From Macrostomum hystrix (Eukaryota; Platyhelminthes; Macrostomidae), in the NCBI GenBank assembly GCA_950097015.1, contig CATNEN010000005.1, forward strand, positions 2,232,001 to 2,296,000: a DNA stretch of 64,000 bases, in the 5' to 3' direction. Below the pieces are notes generated by a model that saw only the letters and a list, made by a program, of their open reading frames with translations, was not told the origin of the DNA and searched no databases. A program made the position numbers and the translations under genes. Numbering within the stretch: the stretch's first letter is position 1; every line of letters starts with the position of its first letter. Shown one piece after another: positions 23,281 through 34,974 of the stretch.

Positions 23281-23462
23281 TCACCTCAAGGCCTGGGGAT
23301 ATGCCACATTCTTCGTTCTTCCCCTTGGTGCGAAAATGAATAGGCCAGCTGGAGTTCCAACACGGGAGCAGGCGACATAAAGCTGCCCATGCGAGAAGCA
23401 AGGAGTCTCCAGGTTGATGCCAGCCACCTTCAGCGACTGTCCCTGAGCCTTGAGCCTAAAGA
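23281..23462 (-). pseudogene. Helitron PIF1-like helicase, C-terminal fragment
   Basis: The minus strand encodes LKAQGQSLKVAGINL, then CFSHGQLYVACSRVGTPAG, then KNVAYPQALR and a stop at 23281-23283. This is the end of the superfamily I helicase of Helitrons and PIF1 proteins. Only the last ~60 codons remain and no Rep domain is nearby. The fragment is cut off at the sequence GACAGAGTTTTCACTTT near 23464. Confidence 0.8.
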
Positions 23463-24085
23463 CAGAGTTTTCACTTTAGCTACAAAAAAAGCCCTGCGCA
23501 CTGGGACGCCACCGCACTCACCGCACTCAGTCTCAGTGCTGCTTGGGGGCCAGTAGACAGTCTAGGGGTTTGGGCTGTGTACATTCACGGCTTGAAATAC
23601 AATGTACAGTCTGGGGCTTCGGCGCCCGGGGAAGGGAGGGGGTGGCTGTAATAAAATTTGGCCCGCAGAGTGGCGGAGGGGAGTTGGGGTGGCTGTCCTC
23701 GGAAAACAAAAAGTGACTCACTTTGAGATGATGCAGCTTTGCTCTGGATTGAGTAGAGATGTTCAAAATTGACAGCATTGTTGGAAAACATGTAAAGTGC
23801 AAGTGGATCAAATTTGGAGAAAATCTGACAAAGTGGGGCGACGATATGTCGAATTGAGTGATTTTTTGACGATTTTTGAGCAGTTTTTTGCACTTTTGAG
23901 CAGGAAGGAAATGATTTTTCGGGAATTTGAGTAGCCTATTGCACTCAGCGTAGGTGGTTTTAGGTATGTGCAAAGTTTGGTGCGATTTGGTTGAGCGGTT
24001 TCGGCGTCTATAAAGACAAAAGGTTGCACACAGACAGACAGACAGACAGACAGAGTTTTCACTTTTATATATATAGAAGATAGCT
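23463..24085 (-). mobile_element. Helitron-associated non-coding segment with (GACA)n tract
   Basis: The block GACAGAGTTTTCACTTT occurs at both ends (about 23463 and 24046), in the same orientation. The right-hand copy follows a (GACA)n microsatellite, and the segment stops at TATATATATAG. It lies directly against the helicase fragment, so it is probably part of the same degraded element. Confidence 0.5.
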
Positions 24086-24460
24086 ATACCATTGCTTCTT
24101 GTCAAAATATATTGGATCTATTTTTGGGTCTAATTGTGAAATGTGATTAAATAATTAATTCCTAAAAATTAAAATTATGAAGTGTTTTCTGGCTCTTGCC
24201 ATACATTCTGAAATTAAGAAAATACTAAATTAGATAAGTATAGTAGAACTATAGAACTAGAGTAAATACTTAAATTATTCATTTATTTTATTTAATATTT
24301 GCACTATGTCTGAAATGTTGTTTTGCATAGACTAAAATAAGTAGTGTTTTTAAAGTTTATGTACACTTATGATAACAAGTCAACAATTATGTTCAACATT
24401 TGTTCAAGAAGGTATCCAATTTTTTTAAGGCCAGGTGTCATACCTGCAGAATTTGCATGG

Positions 24461-27400
24461 ATGTCTTCTAGGTCAGCAGTTACAGCAGCGAATCCTTCAG
24501 AAACTGATGCATACGAATTCCAACTAGGCGAAGGCGAGGCCCCGTCCGTTGTTGCCCATCGTCAGGCTGGCAGTCCATTGAAGCCTAAGAAGCGTTGGAT
24601 TAGAGAATCGTCCAGCACGGCAGGCTCTGACACTGCAGCAAGTGCTAGTCATCATTCTGTAGCTGGCGCCAATCCTAGCTTACTGCTGTCCTCATCTCTA
24701 ACGTCCATTGAAGAGGCCAACAAGAGGAAGCGAAATAGTTCGTACATAGCCGCCTCGCCATCCGCTTCGTCAGACAATGGCGCCAGCGGCGGAGGCATGA
24801 GCGGCGGCGGCATTCGTTTAAAATTCTCCTCTAAACAGAACGGCAGCTACGCTGTTCAAATGGTTGACGAAGCTGCATTAGATTCAAGAAATGAAGCAAT
24901 CAAGGCTTGTCAATCTAACAATGCGACTACAAATCATAATAAATCAAATCTCAAACACAAACGCAAGCCAAATGCCACTAGTAGTAAGAAGGTAGAATCA
25001 TCGCCGGCAATTGATCACGCTGCCCTAGCCCTAATACCAGTTGGTAGTTGTCGATTAGTTGGCGAAATGTCGTTAGAATCCAGCAGCAAGCAGTCTATGC
25101 TGCGTGTTGGTGACGTTGTTTGGGCCAAACTGACTGGCTGGCCCTGGTGGCCAGGCCGTGTCGCCGGCTTGCAGTGCCAGACTGAGCCAGTTGATTCTGC
25201 AACAGCTGATCAGTGCATCGCCTGCATTCACTGGTTTAATTGGGACCAGGTGTCTTACCTGCCGGCTGATCGTTTGCGTCTATTTGTCGATTATTATGCC
25301 AAATTATTCGACACTAAAAAGAAAGGAGCTTATAAAACTGCGGTTGAGCAGGTGAGTTTTGTTCATTCCGTTTATTGAAGCCAATATATTGGCTTGACCA
25401 ATTGAGTTTTTTAAATAAATACGTAAAAAGTTCGAGCCATATTTTGTATCTCTATGGAGAATTATTTGTACATAGATTGATCAGTTGTACATATGACCCA
25501 ATTGGTCCAGAATGTAAGTTATTGATTATAACTAATATATTTCTAGGCCTATCTAATAGCTCATGCACCACCAGCCGATGACGACTGCTTCGAGGACGTC
25601 GGCAACGAATCCCAGCCGAAGCAGGAGGCTGACCCGAGCTTAGATCGCCCAGCGGCTTCAGAACCTGCTCCCGAAGCCGGCGCCACGGCCTCCGCGCGTC
25701 GACGATACCAGAAGCGCCAACAACGCGACGACAGAGTCGCTAGTCGCAGTCGCAGCCGCGGTGATGTCAAGAAACCCAATCAGGCGCGTCGCGGTGCACC
25801 CAATCCGATTCCAGACAGTGATGAAGAGGAGGAGGAGGAGGACGATAGATTGCATCGTCGGCAGCTGCAGGTGAGCTGACTTGGTCTGTTTGGCCTATTC
25901 ATTGCAGAGTCCTTCCTTTAGGGTTTTAGCCTCGATTCATTACATGATCCTTCAGTAATTGGCCATGATTCATTACATGATCCTTCGGTAATTGGCCTTG
26001 ATTCATTACATGATCCTTCAGTAATTGGCCATGATTCATTACATGATCCTTCAGTAATTGGCCTTGATTCATTACATGATCCTTCGGTAATTGGCCTTGA
26101 TTCATTACATGATCCTTCAGTAATTAGCCTAGATTCATTACATGATCCTTCAGTAATTGGCCTTGATTCATTACATGATCCTTCGGTAATTGGCTATGAT
26201 TCATTACATGATCCTTCAGTAATTGGCCTTGATTCATTACATGATCCTTCAGTTATTAGCCTAGATTCATTACATGATCCTTCAGTAATTGGCCATGATT
26301 CATTACATGATCCTTCGGTAATTGGCTATGATTCATTACATGATCCTTCAGTAATTGGCCTTGATTCATTACATGATCCTTCAGTAATTGGCCTTGATTC
26401 ATTACATGATCCTTCAGTAATTGGCCATAATTCATTACATGATCCTTCAGTAATTGGCCATGATTCATTACATGATCCTTCAGTAATTGGCCATGATTCA
26501 TTACATGATCCTTCGGTAATTGGCTATGATTCATTACATGATCCTTCAGTAATTGGCCTTGATTCATTACATGATCCTTCAGTAATTGGCCTTGATTCAT
26601 TACATGATCCTTCAGTAATTGGCCTTGATTCATTACATGATCCTTCAGTAATTGGCCTTGATTCATTACATGATCCTTCAGTAATTGGCCATGATTCATT
26701 ACATGATCCTTTAGTAATTGGCCATGATTCATTACATGATCCTTCAGTAATTGGCCATGATTCATTACATGATCCTTCAGTTATTAGCCTGGATTCATTA
26801 CATGATCCTTCAGTAATTGGCCATGATTCATTACTTGATCCTTCGGTAATTGGCTATGATTCATTACATGATCCTTCAGTAATTGGCCTTGATTCATTAC
26901 ATGATCCTTCAGTAATTGGCCTTGATTCATTACATGATCCTTCAGTAATTGGCCATGATTCATTACATGATCCTTCAGTAATTGGCCATGATTCATTACA
27001 TGATCCTTCAGTAATTGGCCATGATTCATTACATGATCCTTCAGTAATTGGCCATGATTCATTACATGATCCTTCAGTAATTAGCCATGATTCATTACAT
27101 GATCCTTCAGTAATTGGCCTTGATTCATTACATGATCCTTCAGTAATTGGCCATGATTCATTGCATGATCCTTCAGTTATTAGCCTTGATTCATTACATG
27201 ATCCTTCAGTTATTAGCCTTGATTCATGACATGATCCTTCAGTTATTAGCCTAGATTCATTACATGATCCTTCAGTTATTAGCCATGATTCATTACATGA
27301 TCTTTCAGTAATTAGCCATGATTCATTACATGATCCTTCAGTAATTAGCCTAGATTCATTACATGATCCTTCAGTAATTAGCCTAGATTCATTACATGAT

Positions 27401-29014
27401 CCTTCAGTAATTAGCCATGATTCATTACATGATCCTTCAGTAATTAGCCTAGATTCATTACATGATCCTTCAGTAATTAGCCATGATTCATTACATGATC
27501 CTTCAGTAATTAGCCTAGATTCATTACATGATCCTTCAGTTATTAGCCTTGATTCATTGCATGATCCTTCAGTTATTAGCCTTGATTCATTGCATGATCC
27601 TTCAGTTATTAGCCTAGATTCATTACATGATCCTTCAGTAATTAGCCTGGATTCATTACATGATCCTTCAGTTACAAGCCTTGATTCATTGCATGATCCT
27701 TCAGTTATTAGCCTTGATTCATTACATGATCCTTCAGTTATTAGCCTTGATTCATGACATGATCCTTCAGTTATTAGCCTAGATTCATTACATGATCCTT
27801 CAGTTATTAGCCATGATTCATTACATGATCCTTCAGTAATTAGCCATGATTCATTACATGATCCTTCAGTAATTAGCCTAGATTCATTACATGATCCTTC
27901 AGTAATTAGCCTAGATTCATCACATGATCCTTCAGTAATTAGCCATGATTCATTGCATGATCCTTCAGTTATTAGCCTTGATTCATTGCATGATCCTTCA
28001 GTTATTAGCCTAGATTCATTACATGATCCTTCAGTAATTAGCCTAGATTCATTACATGATCCTTCAGTTATTAGCCTTGATTCATTGCATGATCCTTCAG
28101 TTATTAGCCTTGATTCATTACATGATCCTTCAGTTATTAGCCTTGATTCATGACATGATCCTTCAGTTATTAGCCTAGATTCATTACATGATCCTTCAGT
28201 TATTAGCCATGATTCATTACATGATCCTTCAGTAATTAGCCATGATTCATTACATGATCCTTCAGTAATTAGCCTAGATTCATTACATGATCCTTCAGTA
28301 ATTAGCCATGATTCATTACATGATCCTTCAGTAATTAGCCATGATTCAGTACATGATCCTTCAGTAATTAGCCATGATTCAGTACATGATCCTTCAGTAA
28401 TTAGCCTTGATTCAGTACATGATCCTTCAGTTATTAGCCTTGATTCATTACATGATCCTTCAGTAATTAGCCTAGATTCATTACATGATCCTTCAGTAAT
28501 TAGCCATGATTCATTACATGATCCTTCAGTTATTAGCCTTGGTAATCGGCCTTCGCCTTCGCCTCGCCTTAAGGCAATATTAGCCGTAGCCTTCGCTTTG
28601 TTATCAGCTGCTTCAATTACTTAATGGCATGAAAAATCATGAATCTTTTAGTCCTTTAGGCAGGCTATTATGAGTGAATAATTGACCCCTTAGAAATCGG
28701 AGTAATTTCTCAAGTTGGAGTTCATCTGTCACTCGATTCAGGCACAGTACATATCAGCCGAGGGTGCCGCAGCTGCAGCCGCTGATGCATCCTATTGTTC
28801 ACGGACCTCCACTACTCAAGAGTCCCATTCGGCTGTTCATCAGCACCCTAGCTACCAGCAGCAGCAGCAGCAGCCACACACTGCATTGCCTCAATTGGAT
28901 CAATCGGATCTAGGCCTAGCCGCTGTCGACATACCGACCTTCTCAGATGATGACGACGAGAAGCCTCTCATTATTGACACTGAGGCAGGAAAAATTATCG
29001 AACAGATGTCTTGA
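24461..29014 (+). CDS. PWWP-domain protein, PWWP2A/B-like (495 aa, 3 exons)
   Basis: The exons are 24461-25351, 25547-25870 and 28742-29014, all phase 0 and totalling 1488 nt. The PWWP domain starts near residue 216 with VGDVVWAKLTGWPWWPGRV; the aromatic cage and the WPWWPG signature are intact. The following HWFNWDQVSYLPADRL and TKKKGAYKTAVEQ resemble the C-terminal part of PWWP2A/B more than that of other PWWP families. The family binds H3K36-methylated nucleosomes and recruits histone deacetylase complexes. The N-terminus is Ser/Ala-rich with KPKKRWIRESSST near residue 47. Exon 2 ends in an acidic run (DSDEEEEEEDD), and exon 3 is poly-Ala/Gln with FSDDDDEKPL. The frame is open for 39 codons upstream of the chosen ATG. 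Intron 2 is almost entirely a 33-bp array. The stop lies 2 nt before the next gene's ATG. Confidence 0.75.
25925..28545 (+). repeat. 33-bp tandem array, ~79 copies, filling PWWP gene intron 2
   Basis: The unit includes GATTCATTACATGATCCTTC followed by AGTAATTGGCC. The left half mainly has TAATTGGCC and the right half TTATTAGCC or TAATTAGCC. The unit is a multiple of 3, so long stop-free frames occur on both strands. A marker variant, TTCATGACATG, recurs at 27223, 27751 and 28147, spacings of 528 and 396 bp (16 and 12 units). Confidence 0.97.
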
Positions 29015-29016
29015 CA

Positions 29017-32000
29017 ATGGCTGCCAAATTGATCCGTTTGCAGGTGAAAATTTTATTTTAGAAAATGATATGTTGAAAGTTATATTTTCTTAAGTGCAAT
29101 GTCTAAGTTGATTCGTTTATTTAGCTAAAATAAACATAATAATAAACATAATAGTTTTCATCATTCAATGTTAGTATCCTGTTACATTTTCAACGTTTCA
29201 CAATTCTGTTTCTAGGCAGCTGCTATTACTCAACATTTATCAATTATAAAAATAAAAAAAATCGACTAATAATTTGCTGATTATGCTACTAACAACACTG
29301 TCTTAGTAGTGTATGTTGAAGATAAAATAAAACTTACAATTATTACTATGTCAGTTTTGTTTTCGTATCCTACTCCTAATTCCATATATTTCAGCGTAAC
29401 TATAACAAATCATTATCCAAATCTAGTTTTCATCTTGCTATAGTTCTCCATTTTTTGCACTCTGTTTGCAGAGTATTAGCTTATGATTGTACTGTATTAT
29501 GCTTTATAAGCCGTACATTTTGTCAACAGTTCTCAAATTTTAACCTACTTAAATTAAAGAGACGGATCTTGTGTCATTTTTTATAAAATTTGCGCTATTT
29601 TCTCGTCATACTACTTAATAATATATTGCTAATCAGTTGTAAATCTGAATGTGATTTTTTATTTATTTTATGGAAAATTAATTTGATGTAAATAAAAACT
29701 AATTAATTTGCTTCAATATACTTTCTGGTGAAGATCAGTATTTTTTTTAATAAATGCACACCTTTCTACTTTGGTTAAGCAGTAGTCAGTTGGCGTATTG
29801 TCGCGATAATTATTTGGTTCAGAAAAAAAGCGAGTGTCCATTTTCAATCGTGGCCTAGAGTTCCCTTTTTGTTGTTGCCAAGCTCTACAGAGTCATCGCT
29901 GCTCTGCTGAAAGTGATTTCAGCAGCTCAGTTCCAGCTACATGTCATTTGATATTGTGTTTATAAAGCACGAGTTAATATAAAACTGTTAATAAATAAAT
30001 TGTTATCAACTTGAAGAGACTGTTGTTAAAGGCATCGCTTTTGCAGTTGTGTCTGCTCGATCTCAAGCTGCTCTGCTTGTACTAAGCTTAAGCAGCCTTT
30101 ACCATGCTCTCTAGTTCTGTTTCATGCTATTAAAATTTGTTCTTCCGTCTTTGTACTTTTTCTTAACATTTTTTCGTTTAGGATAACCAGCATCGCAGAT
30201 CCTCAATTTGGGATAACGAGCTTCCCAGATCCTCAATTTGGGATAACGAGCTTCCCAGATCCTCAATTTGGGATAACGAGCTTCCCAGATCCTCAATTTA
30301 GGATAACCAGCTTCCCAGATCCTCAATTTGGGATAACGAGCTTCCCAGATCCTCAATTTAGGATAACCAGCTTCCCAGATCCTGAATTGAGGATAACCTG
30401 CTGCCCAGTTCCTCAATTTAGGATAACCAGCTTCCCAGATCCTCAATTTAGGATAACCAGCTTCCCAGATCCTCAATTTAGGATAACCAGCTTCCCAGAT
30501 CCTCAATTTAGGATAACCAGCTTCCCAGATCCTCAATTTAGGATAAGCAGCTTCCCAGATCCTCAATTTAGGATAACCAGCTTCCCAGATCCTCAATTTA
30601 GGATAACCAGCTTCCCAGATCCTGAATTTAGGATAACCAGCTTCCCAGATCCTAAATTTAGGATAACCAGCTTCACAGATCCTGAATTTAGGATAACCAG
30701 CTTCCCAGATCCTGAATTTAGGATAACCAGCTTCACAGATCCTGAATTGAGGATAACCAGCTTCCCAGATCCTGAATTTAGGATAACCAGCTTCCCAGAT
30801 CCTAAATTTAGGATAACCAGCTTCACAGATCCTGAATTTAGGATAACCAGCTTCCCAGATCCTGAATTTAGGATAACCAGCTTCACAGATCCTGAATTGA
30901 GGATAACCAGCTTCCCAGATCCTGAATTGAGGATAACCTGCTGCCCAGATCCTCAGTTTAGGATAAACAGCTTCTCAGATCCTCTGTTCAAAATAACTAG
31001 CTTGCCAGATCCTAGGTTTACAATGTCATGACCACGCTTCACAGATCCTTAATTAGGGATAAACAGCTTCCCAGATCCTCATTTTAGAGAGGCCATTATT
31101 CGAGAGTTATTTTCCCCCTTTCTTCAGCGGCCAACGCAGTCCAAAATTAAGCACGGTGGAGGCGGGGGCGGCGGTAGCAGGCATCGAAAGGCCGCAGCGG
31201 CGGCAGCTGCAGCAGCGGCTGCGGCGGCGGCGGCCGCGGCGGAATTCGATGTGGCCGCTTCGGCGGCTGCCGCGGTGGATGCGAATTGTCCCTCGGTCCG
31301 TCTGTCGCATCGCCAGTCTCGTCTGTACGCGGACGCCGTGTCGGTGTTTCGCGCGCACGGTCCCCTAACAGAGGCTAATCGAGACTTGTTGCACAAATTG
31401 CGCATTCTGTTAGGCATCTCGGATGCTCGTCACCGCGTCGAATGTCGCAGGGCTATGGCCGATCCGGAGCTAGCGACTATCGCCGCTCTAATTGGCGGAT
31501 CCGTTGCTGCGAATGATGACGAAGATTGCTGGCTAGAAGAGTCCAGTCGTTCAGCGCCTTTATTAACAGTCTTGAACAGTGACAGTCATTCAAAGAATAA
31601 TGCTAAACCGAACTCGGACGCATCCTGTTCCGCTTCGTCTGTTGTAGCAACAACTTCAGCGGAAACTGTAACAACAACAGAAGCAACAATATTGGCAACA
31701 GAAGCTAGCCTGTCTAACGTCGATCAACCGGTTGCTAAGCAAAAGGAGCAGCAACCGATTTCGACTTCATCATCGGAGTCGCCTCCTTTAGTTGGCGAAT
31801 CCGAGTCCGATGCTGCCTTGTCCCTATCCCAGTTGCCACCAGTAGCTTCCACAGCGTCAGCTTTGCCATCACTGTTGGGCTCTCTGAAGCCTTCAGATTA
31901 TGCGTCAACATTCACTTGGGGTTCGACTTCGGTTGAATCGTTCAACTGGCAGGCTGGGGCCTCGGCGGCGTCAGCAACTGCGGCAGCTTCGGGGAATGGC

Positions 32001-32306
32001 TACGTTTTGCACACTGCAACTGACGGCCGGCGTAAGCAACAGTTTCGTCAGGTGCCAACGCCGTTGGTTGCTAAAAGCAACAGTGTAGTCGCTATCAGGC
32101 GTCATTTCAGTCTGGTCAAATCCGGCATGGAGACAGTGTTAGAATCTGATTCCGGGGATTCCCTGGAGGCCAATCAGTTTACCTATGCGGCTGCTGACGA
32201 CCCTGCTGAATCATTTCTAGACAACTCGGTGAAACAGAAGGGTCGACAGAGAAAACAACAGATGCAGCAGAATCCACTGCAACCCGGCGGCAAAATTAGA
32301 CGATAG
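29017..32306 (+). CDS. EMSY-like ENT-domain protein (401 aa, 2 exons)
   Basis: Exon 1 is 29017-29043 (ATG to CAG|GTGAAA, encoding MAAKLIRLQ) and exon 2 is 31128-32306, both phase 0; the stop is TAG. After a poly-Gly/poly-Ala stretch, the ENT domain lies at about residues 68-130: SRLYADAVSVFRAHGPL, LLHKLRILLGISDARHR and CRRAMADPELATIAAL. This aligns with the human EMSY ENT domain (AYAGVISALRAQGDLT ... SISTERHRAEVRRAV), a helical dimer that binds chromo-shadow proteins. The rest is Ser/Thr/Ala-rich and disordered, ending NPLQPGGKIRR, far shorter than the 1322-residue human EMSY. The ATG context (TGACAATGG: A at -3, G at +4) is favourable. The first exon is the 3' end of the last PWWP exon. If it is not used, the protein's start is unknown. 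Confidence 0.7.
30178..31040 (+). repeat. 30-bp tandem array, ~28 copies, in EMSY-like intron
   Basis: The unit contains GGATAACCAGCTTCCCAGAT then CCTCAATTTA. Left copies mostly have CCTCAATTTG with AACGAG; right copies have CCTGAATTTA and CTTCACAG variants in an alternating pattern. It ends about 90 bp before the acceptor at 31127. Confidence 0.95.
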
Positions 32307-32362
32307 AAATTTCTGTTGTCAGCTTCTCCTTTGCAGATACTTATCAGCCAACATAATCTTTC

Positions 32363-33170
32363 AGTGTGTATCGACTGTTTCCGCTCCCAATCCTTCAGTC
32401 TCTATCAACTGTTTCCGCTCCCAATCCTTCAGTATCTATCAACTGTTTCCGGCCCCCCCCAATCCTTCAGTCTCTATGAACTGTTTCCGCCCCCAATCTT
32501 TCAGTCTCTATGAACTGTTTCCGCCCCCAATCCTTCAGTCTCTATGAACTGTTTCCGCCCCCAATCTTTCAGTCTCTATGAACTGTTTCCGCCCCCAATC
32601 CTTCAGTCTCTATGAACTGTTTCCGCCCCCAATCCTTCAGTCTCTATGAACTGTTTCCGCCCCCAATCCTTCAGTATCTATCAACTGTTTCCGCCCCCCC
32701 AATCTTTCAGTATCTATCCACTGTTTCCGCCCCCCAATCCTTCAGTCTCTATCCACTGTTTCCGCCCCCCAATCCTTCCGTCTCTATCCACTGTTTCCGC
32801 CCCCCAATCCTTCCGTCTCTATCAACTGTTTCCGCCCCCAATCCTTCAGTATCTATCAACTGTTTCCGCCCCCAATCCTTCAGTATCTATCAACTGTTTC
32901 CGCCCCCAATCCTTCAGTCTCTATGAACTGTTTCCGCCCCCAATCCTTCAGTATCTATCAACTGTTTCCGCCCCCAATCCTTCAGTCTCTATGAACTGTT
33001 TCCGCCCCCAATCCTTCAGTCTCTATCCACTGTTTCCGCCCCAATCCTTCAGTCTCTATCCACTGTTTCCGCCCCCCAATCCTTCAGTCTCTATCCACTG
33101 TTTCCGCCCCCCAATCCTTCAGTCTCTATCAACTGTTTCCGACCCCCAATCCTTCAGTCTCTATGAACTG
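32363..33170 (+). repeat. ~34-bp tandem array, ~24 copies, directly after the EMSY-like stop codon
   Basis: The unit contains CTGTTTCCGCCCCCAATCCT then TCAGTCTCTATGAA. Copies vary in C-run length (33-36 bp) and between TATGAAC, TATCAAC and TATCCAC. It begins about 57 nt after the stop, so it is in the 3' UTR unless transcripts end or splice before it. Confidence 0.95.
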
Positions 33171-33174
33171 TTGT

Positions 33175-34090
33175 AGCAAATAAGAATTGAGTTGTGAGTT
33201 TTGTAAAACCGTGTGTCTCTAATATTGCCTAAATTATCACACCTTTGCTTAAGCAGTAAAGAATCTACTTTGGCCATTAAAATTGGTGTACATTTTCTGT
33301 ATGTACTACTTGTAAATGTCTGTCTTGTGTATTTTTTCTTGCTTCAGTCTGGGGCAAGCTATAACATTTGTTCTGTCGCTAATTAGCACGATTGTCTATA
33401 TATTATTCAGGTGTATTTGCGGCATGTCGTAAGTTAATTTCTTACATGTGTACTTTGTTTTCTGTGTCGCTTCGACTGACATTTTTATCTGAATGTTCTT
33501 AAGATCCTTCTCTGCTTGTTCTACATTTTAATAGCTTCTCATTTTCTCAATTTATCTATCGTTTCTAAGAAATGTCTACTCTGTAACTTTCCAGGAAATT
33601 ATATTTCAATTTAATGAAATATGCTCGATTTTTAAGTTCCTTTTATTTCGCTATCCGCAATTCATGCTATCATAATCAATTAAATCCTTTTTACTTTCCT
33701 CTTTGTGTTGTTTCCTTACTTACTTTAGAAAAACAATATGATCAAATGATGATATTAGGCTGTAGTTAGTTATTGTCGAGTTCTCAACAGTCCTTATAAT
33801 TCTCTTTTTTTAGATTTTAGCTGTCTGATTAAACTGTTTTTTCATAAGTCTAGGCAATTATATTGTTATTTTGTTCTTTTTGTCGTCACATTGTACTTAA
33901 TAATCATGTCATTTTACTTCATTTTAATAATTTTATAGTATATTATACTAGCCAATTAAATAATGCTGCATTTCAAACTTTAACGTTTGAAAGCTGATTC
34001 TATCAATAATAACATCTAAGCCTTTACGTTTTGTCAACCATTCATTTCTATTTAATCCACTAATATATAACATAATCTGGAAGAATTAGA
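33175..34090. other. AT-rich intergenic DNA
   Basis: No exon recognised; several AATAAA-like signals could serve the EMSY-like transcript. Confidence 0.4.
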
Positions 34091-34091
34091 G

Positions 34092-34300
34092 TAGAATGAT
34101 AGAGTAAATACTCGTAGTAATGAGAGAGTAGAGAGTGGAATGACAGTAGAGAGTGGAATGAGAGAGTGGAGAGTGGAATGACAGTAGAGAGTGGAATGAG
34201 AGAGTAGAGAGCGGAATGAGAGAGTAGAGAGCGGAATGAGAGAGTAGAGAGCGGAATGAGAGAGTAGATAATGGAATGAGAGAGTAGAGAGCGGAATGAA
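34092..34300. repeat. ~20-bp purine-rich tandem array
   Basis: Unit GAGAGCGGAATGAGAGAGTA with variants GAGTGGAATGACAGTAGA; about 10 copies. Confidence 0.85.
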
Positions 34301-34515
34301 AAAGCTGAATTAGAGGGTAAAGTGCCACATAAACCGGAATATGGGGATAACAAGCGATAGGCAAGGAGCCCAGAAGTAAAGAGCGAAGCAGTCAAGTAGA
34401 GAGCGGAGATAATTTGACAATCGAACTTAAGTTATTAGTAATAATTGCTCTGATAAAGTAGATCGTTTAAAGGAAAATCGTATCTTTAGTTCCATTCATC
34501 ATTCTAGCGGCAGGC

Positions 34516-34970
34516 ATGTTATCACGTTATTATGCCTATTTTTTGCTAAAATTGGCAGCAATTGGCCCAGCCAGAAATGCCTTGGCACGATTTAATAAGA
34601 CCAGTCGTCAAAAACGAACAGATAATGACGAACTCAACATTTTCTGCGGCACGAAAAAAACAATGACAACGGCCTGGGGCATTGTGATTTTTTCTACCTT
34701 CTTGGCGTAGTCTTGCTTTTCGCTTCTTATCTATGCTATCAGGTTGACTATTCAAACATCGAAGAGATCCTGCCTGACTGTGCGCCGAATCGCGGCGATG
34801 CCAAACTGGAGCTGTCAGATGAGGCCAGCCTCGAACTGCATCTGAGTCGAATCTGGTTGTCTGACGGCCTTCCAGCTGAGCACTTTGAGCCATTGTGGAC
34901 TCGGATTAGCGGCAATGCGCTGCCCGTGGTGGCTTAGTCGCGAGACACTGCAGAAACAGTTGCTCCAGTA
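34516..34970 (+). pseudogene. Broken chimera: short membrane-protein-like frame joined to a partial copy of the LAP1-like 3' end
   Basis: 34757-34940 is nearly identical to two separate pieces of the LAP1-like gene (about 36687-36719 and 36815-36960), with about 95-100 bp between them missing. It keeps DEASLELHLSRIWLSDG and LWTRISGNALPVVA but ends in TAG where the gene has GAG. Upstream, 34516-34710 encodes MLSRYYAYFLLKLAAIG and a hydrophobic segment (TTAWGIVIF) that reads into stop; a one-base shift at the T-run near 34690 would continue a membrane helix (YLLGVVLLFASYLCY). I do not recognise the upstream part. It is either a pseudogene or a recent chimeric duplicate. Confidence 0.6.
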
Positions 34971-34974
34971 ATAA

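Noticed and set aside
24344-24460. N-terminal extension of the PWWP protein
   Set aside because: The upstream open frame is AT-rich, has no family-like residues and contains possible acceptors. ATG 24461 was preferred, though an upstream exon is not excluded.
26256-28153. Peptides of 11-residue repeats on both strands (HDPSVISLDSL and NHGQLLKDHVM types)
   Set aside because: The 33-bp unit is a multiple of 3 and stop-free both ways. It is bounded by a good donor and acceptor, so it is intron.
30111-31031. 10-residue repeat proteins
   Set aside because: Product of the 30-bp intronic array.
31124-31417. Minus-strand poly-Ala open frames
   Set aside because: Shadows of the GC-rich start of the ENT exon.
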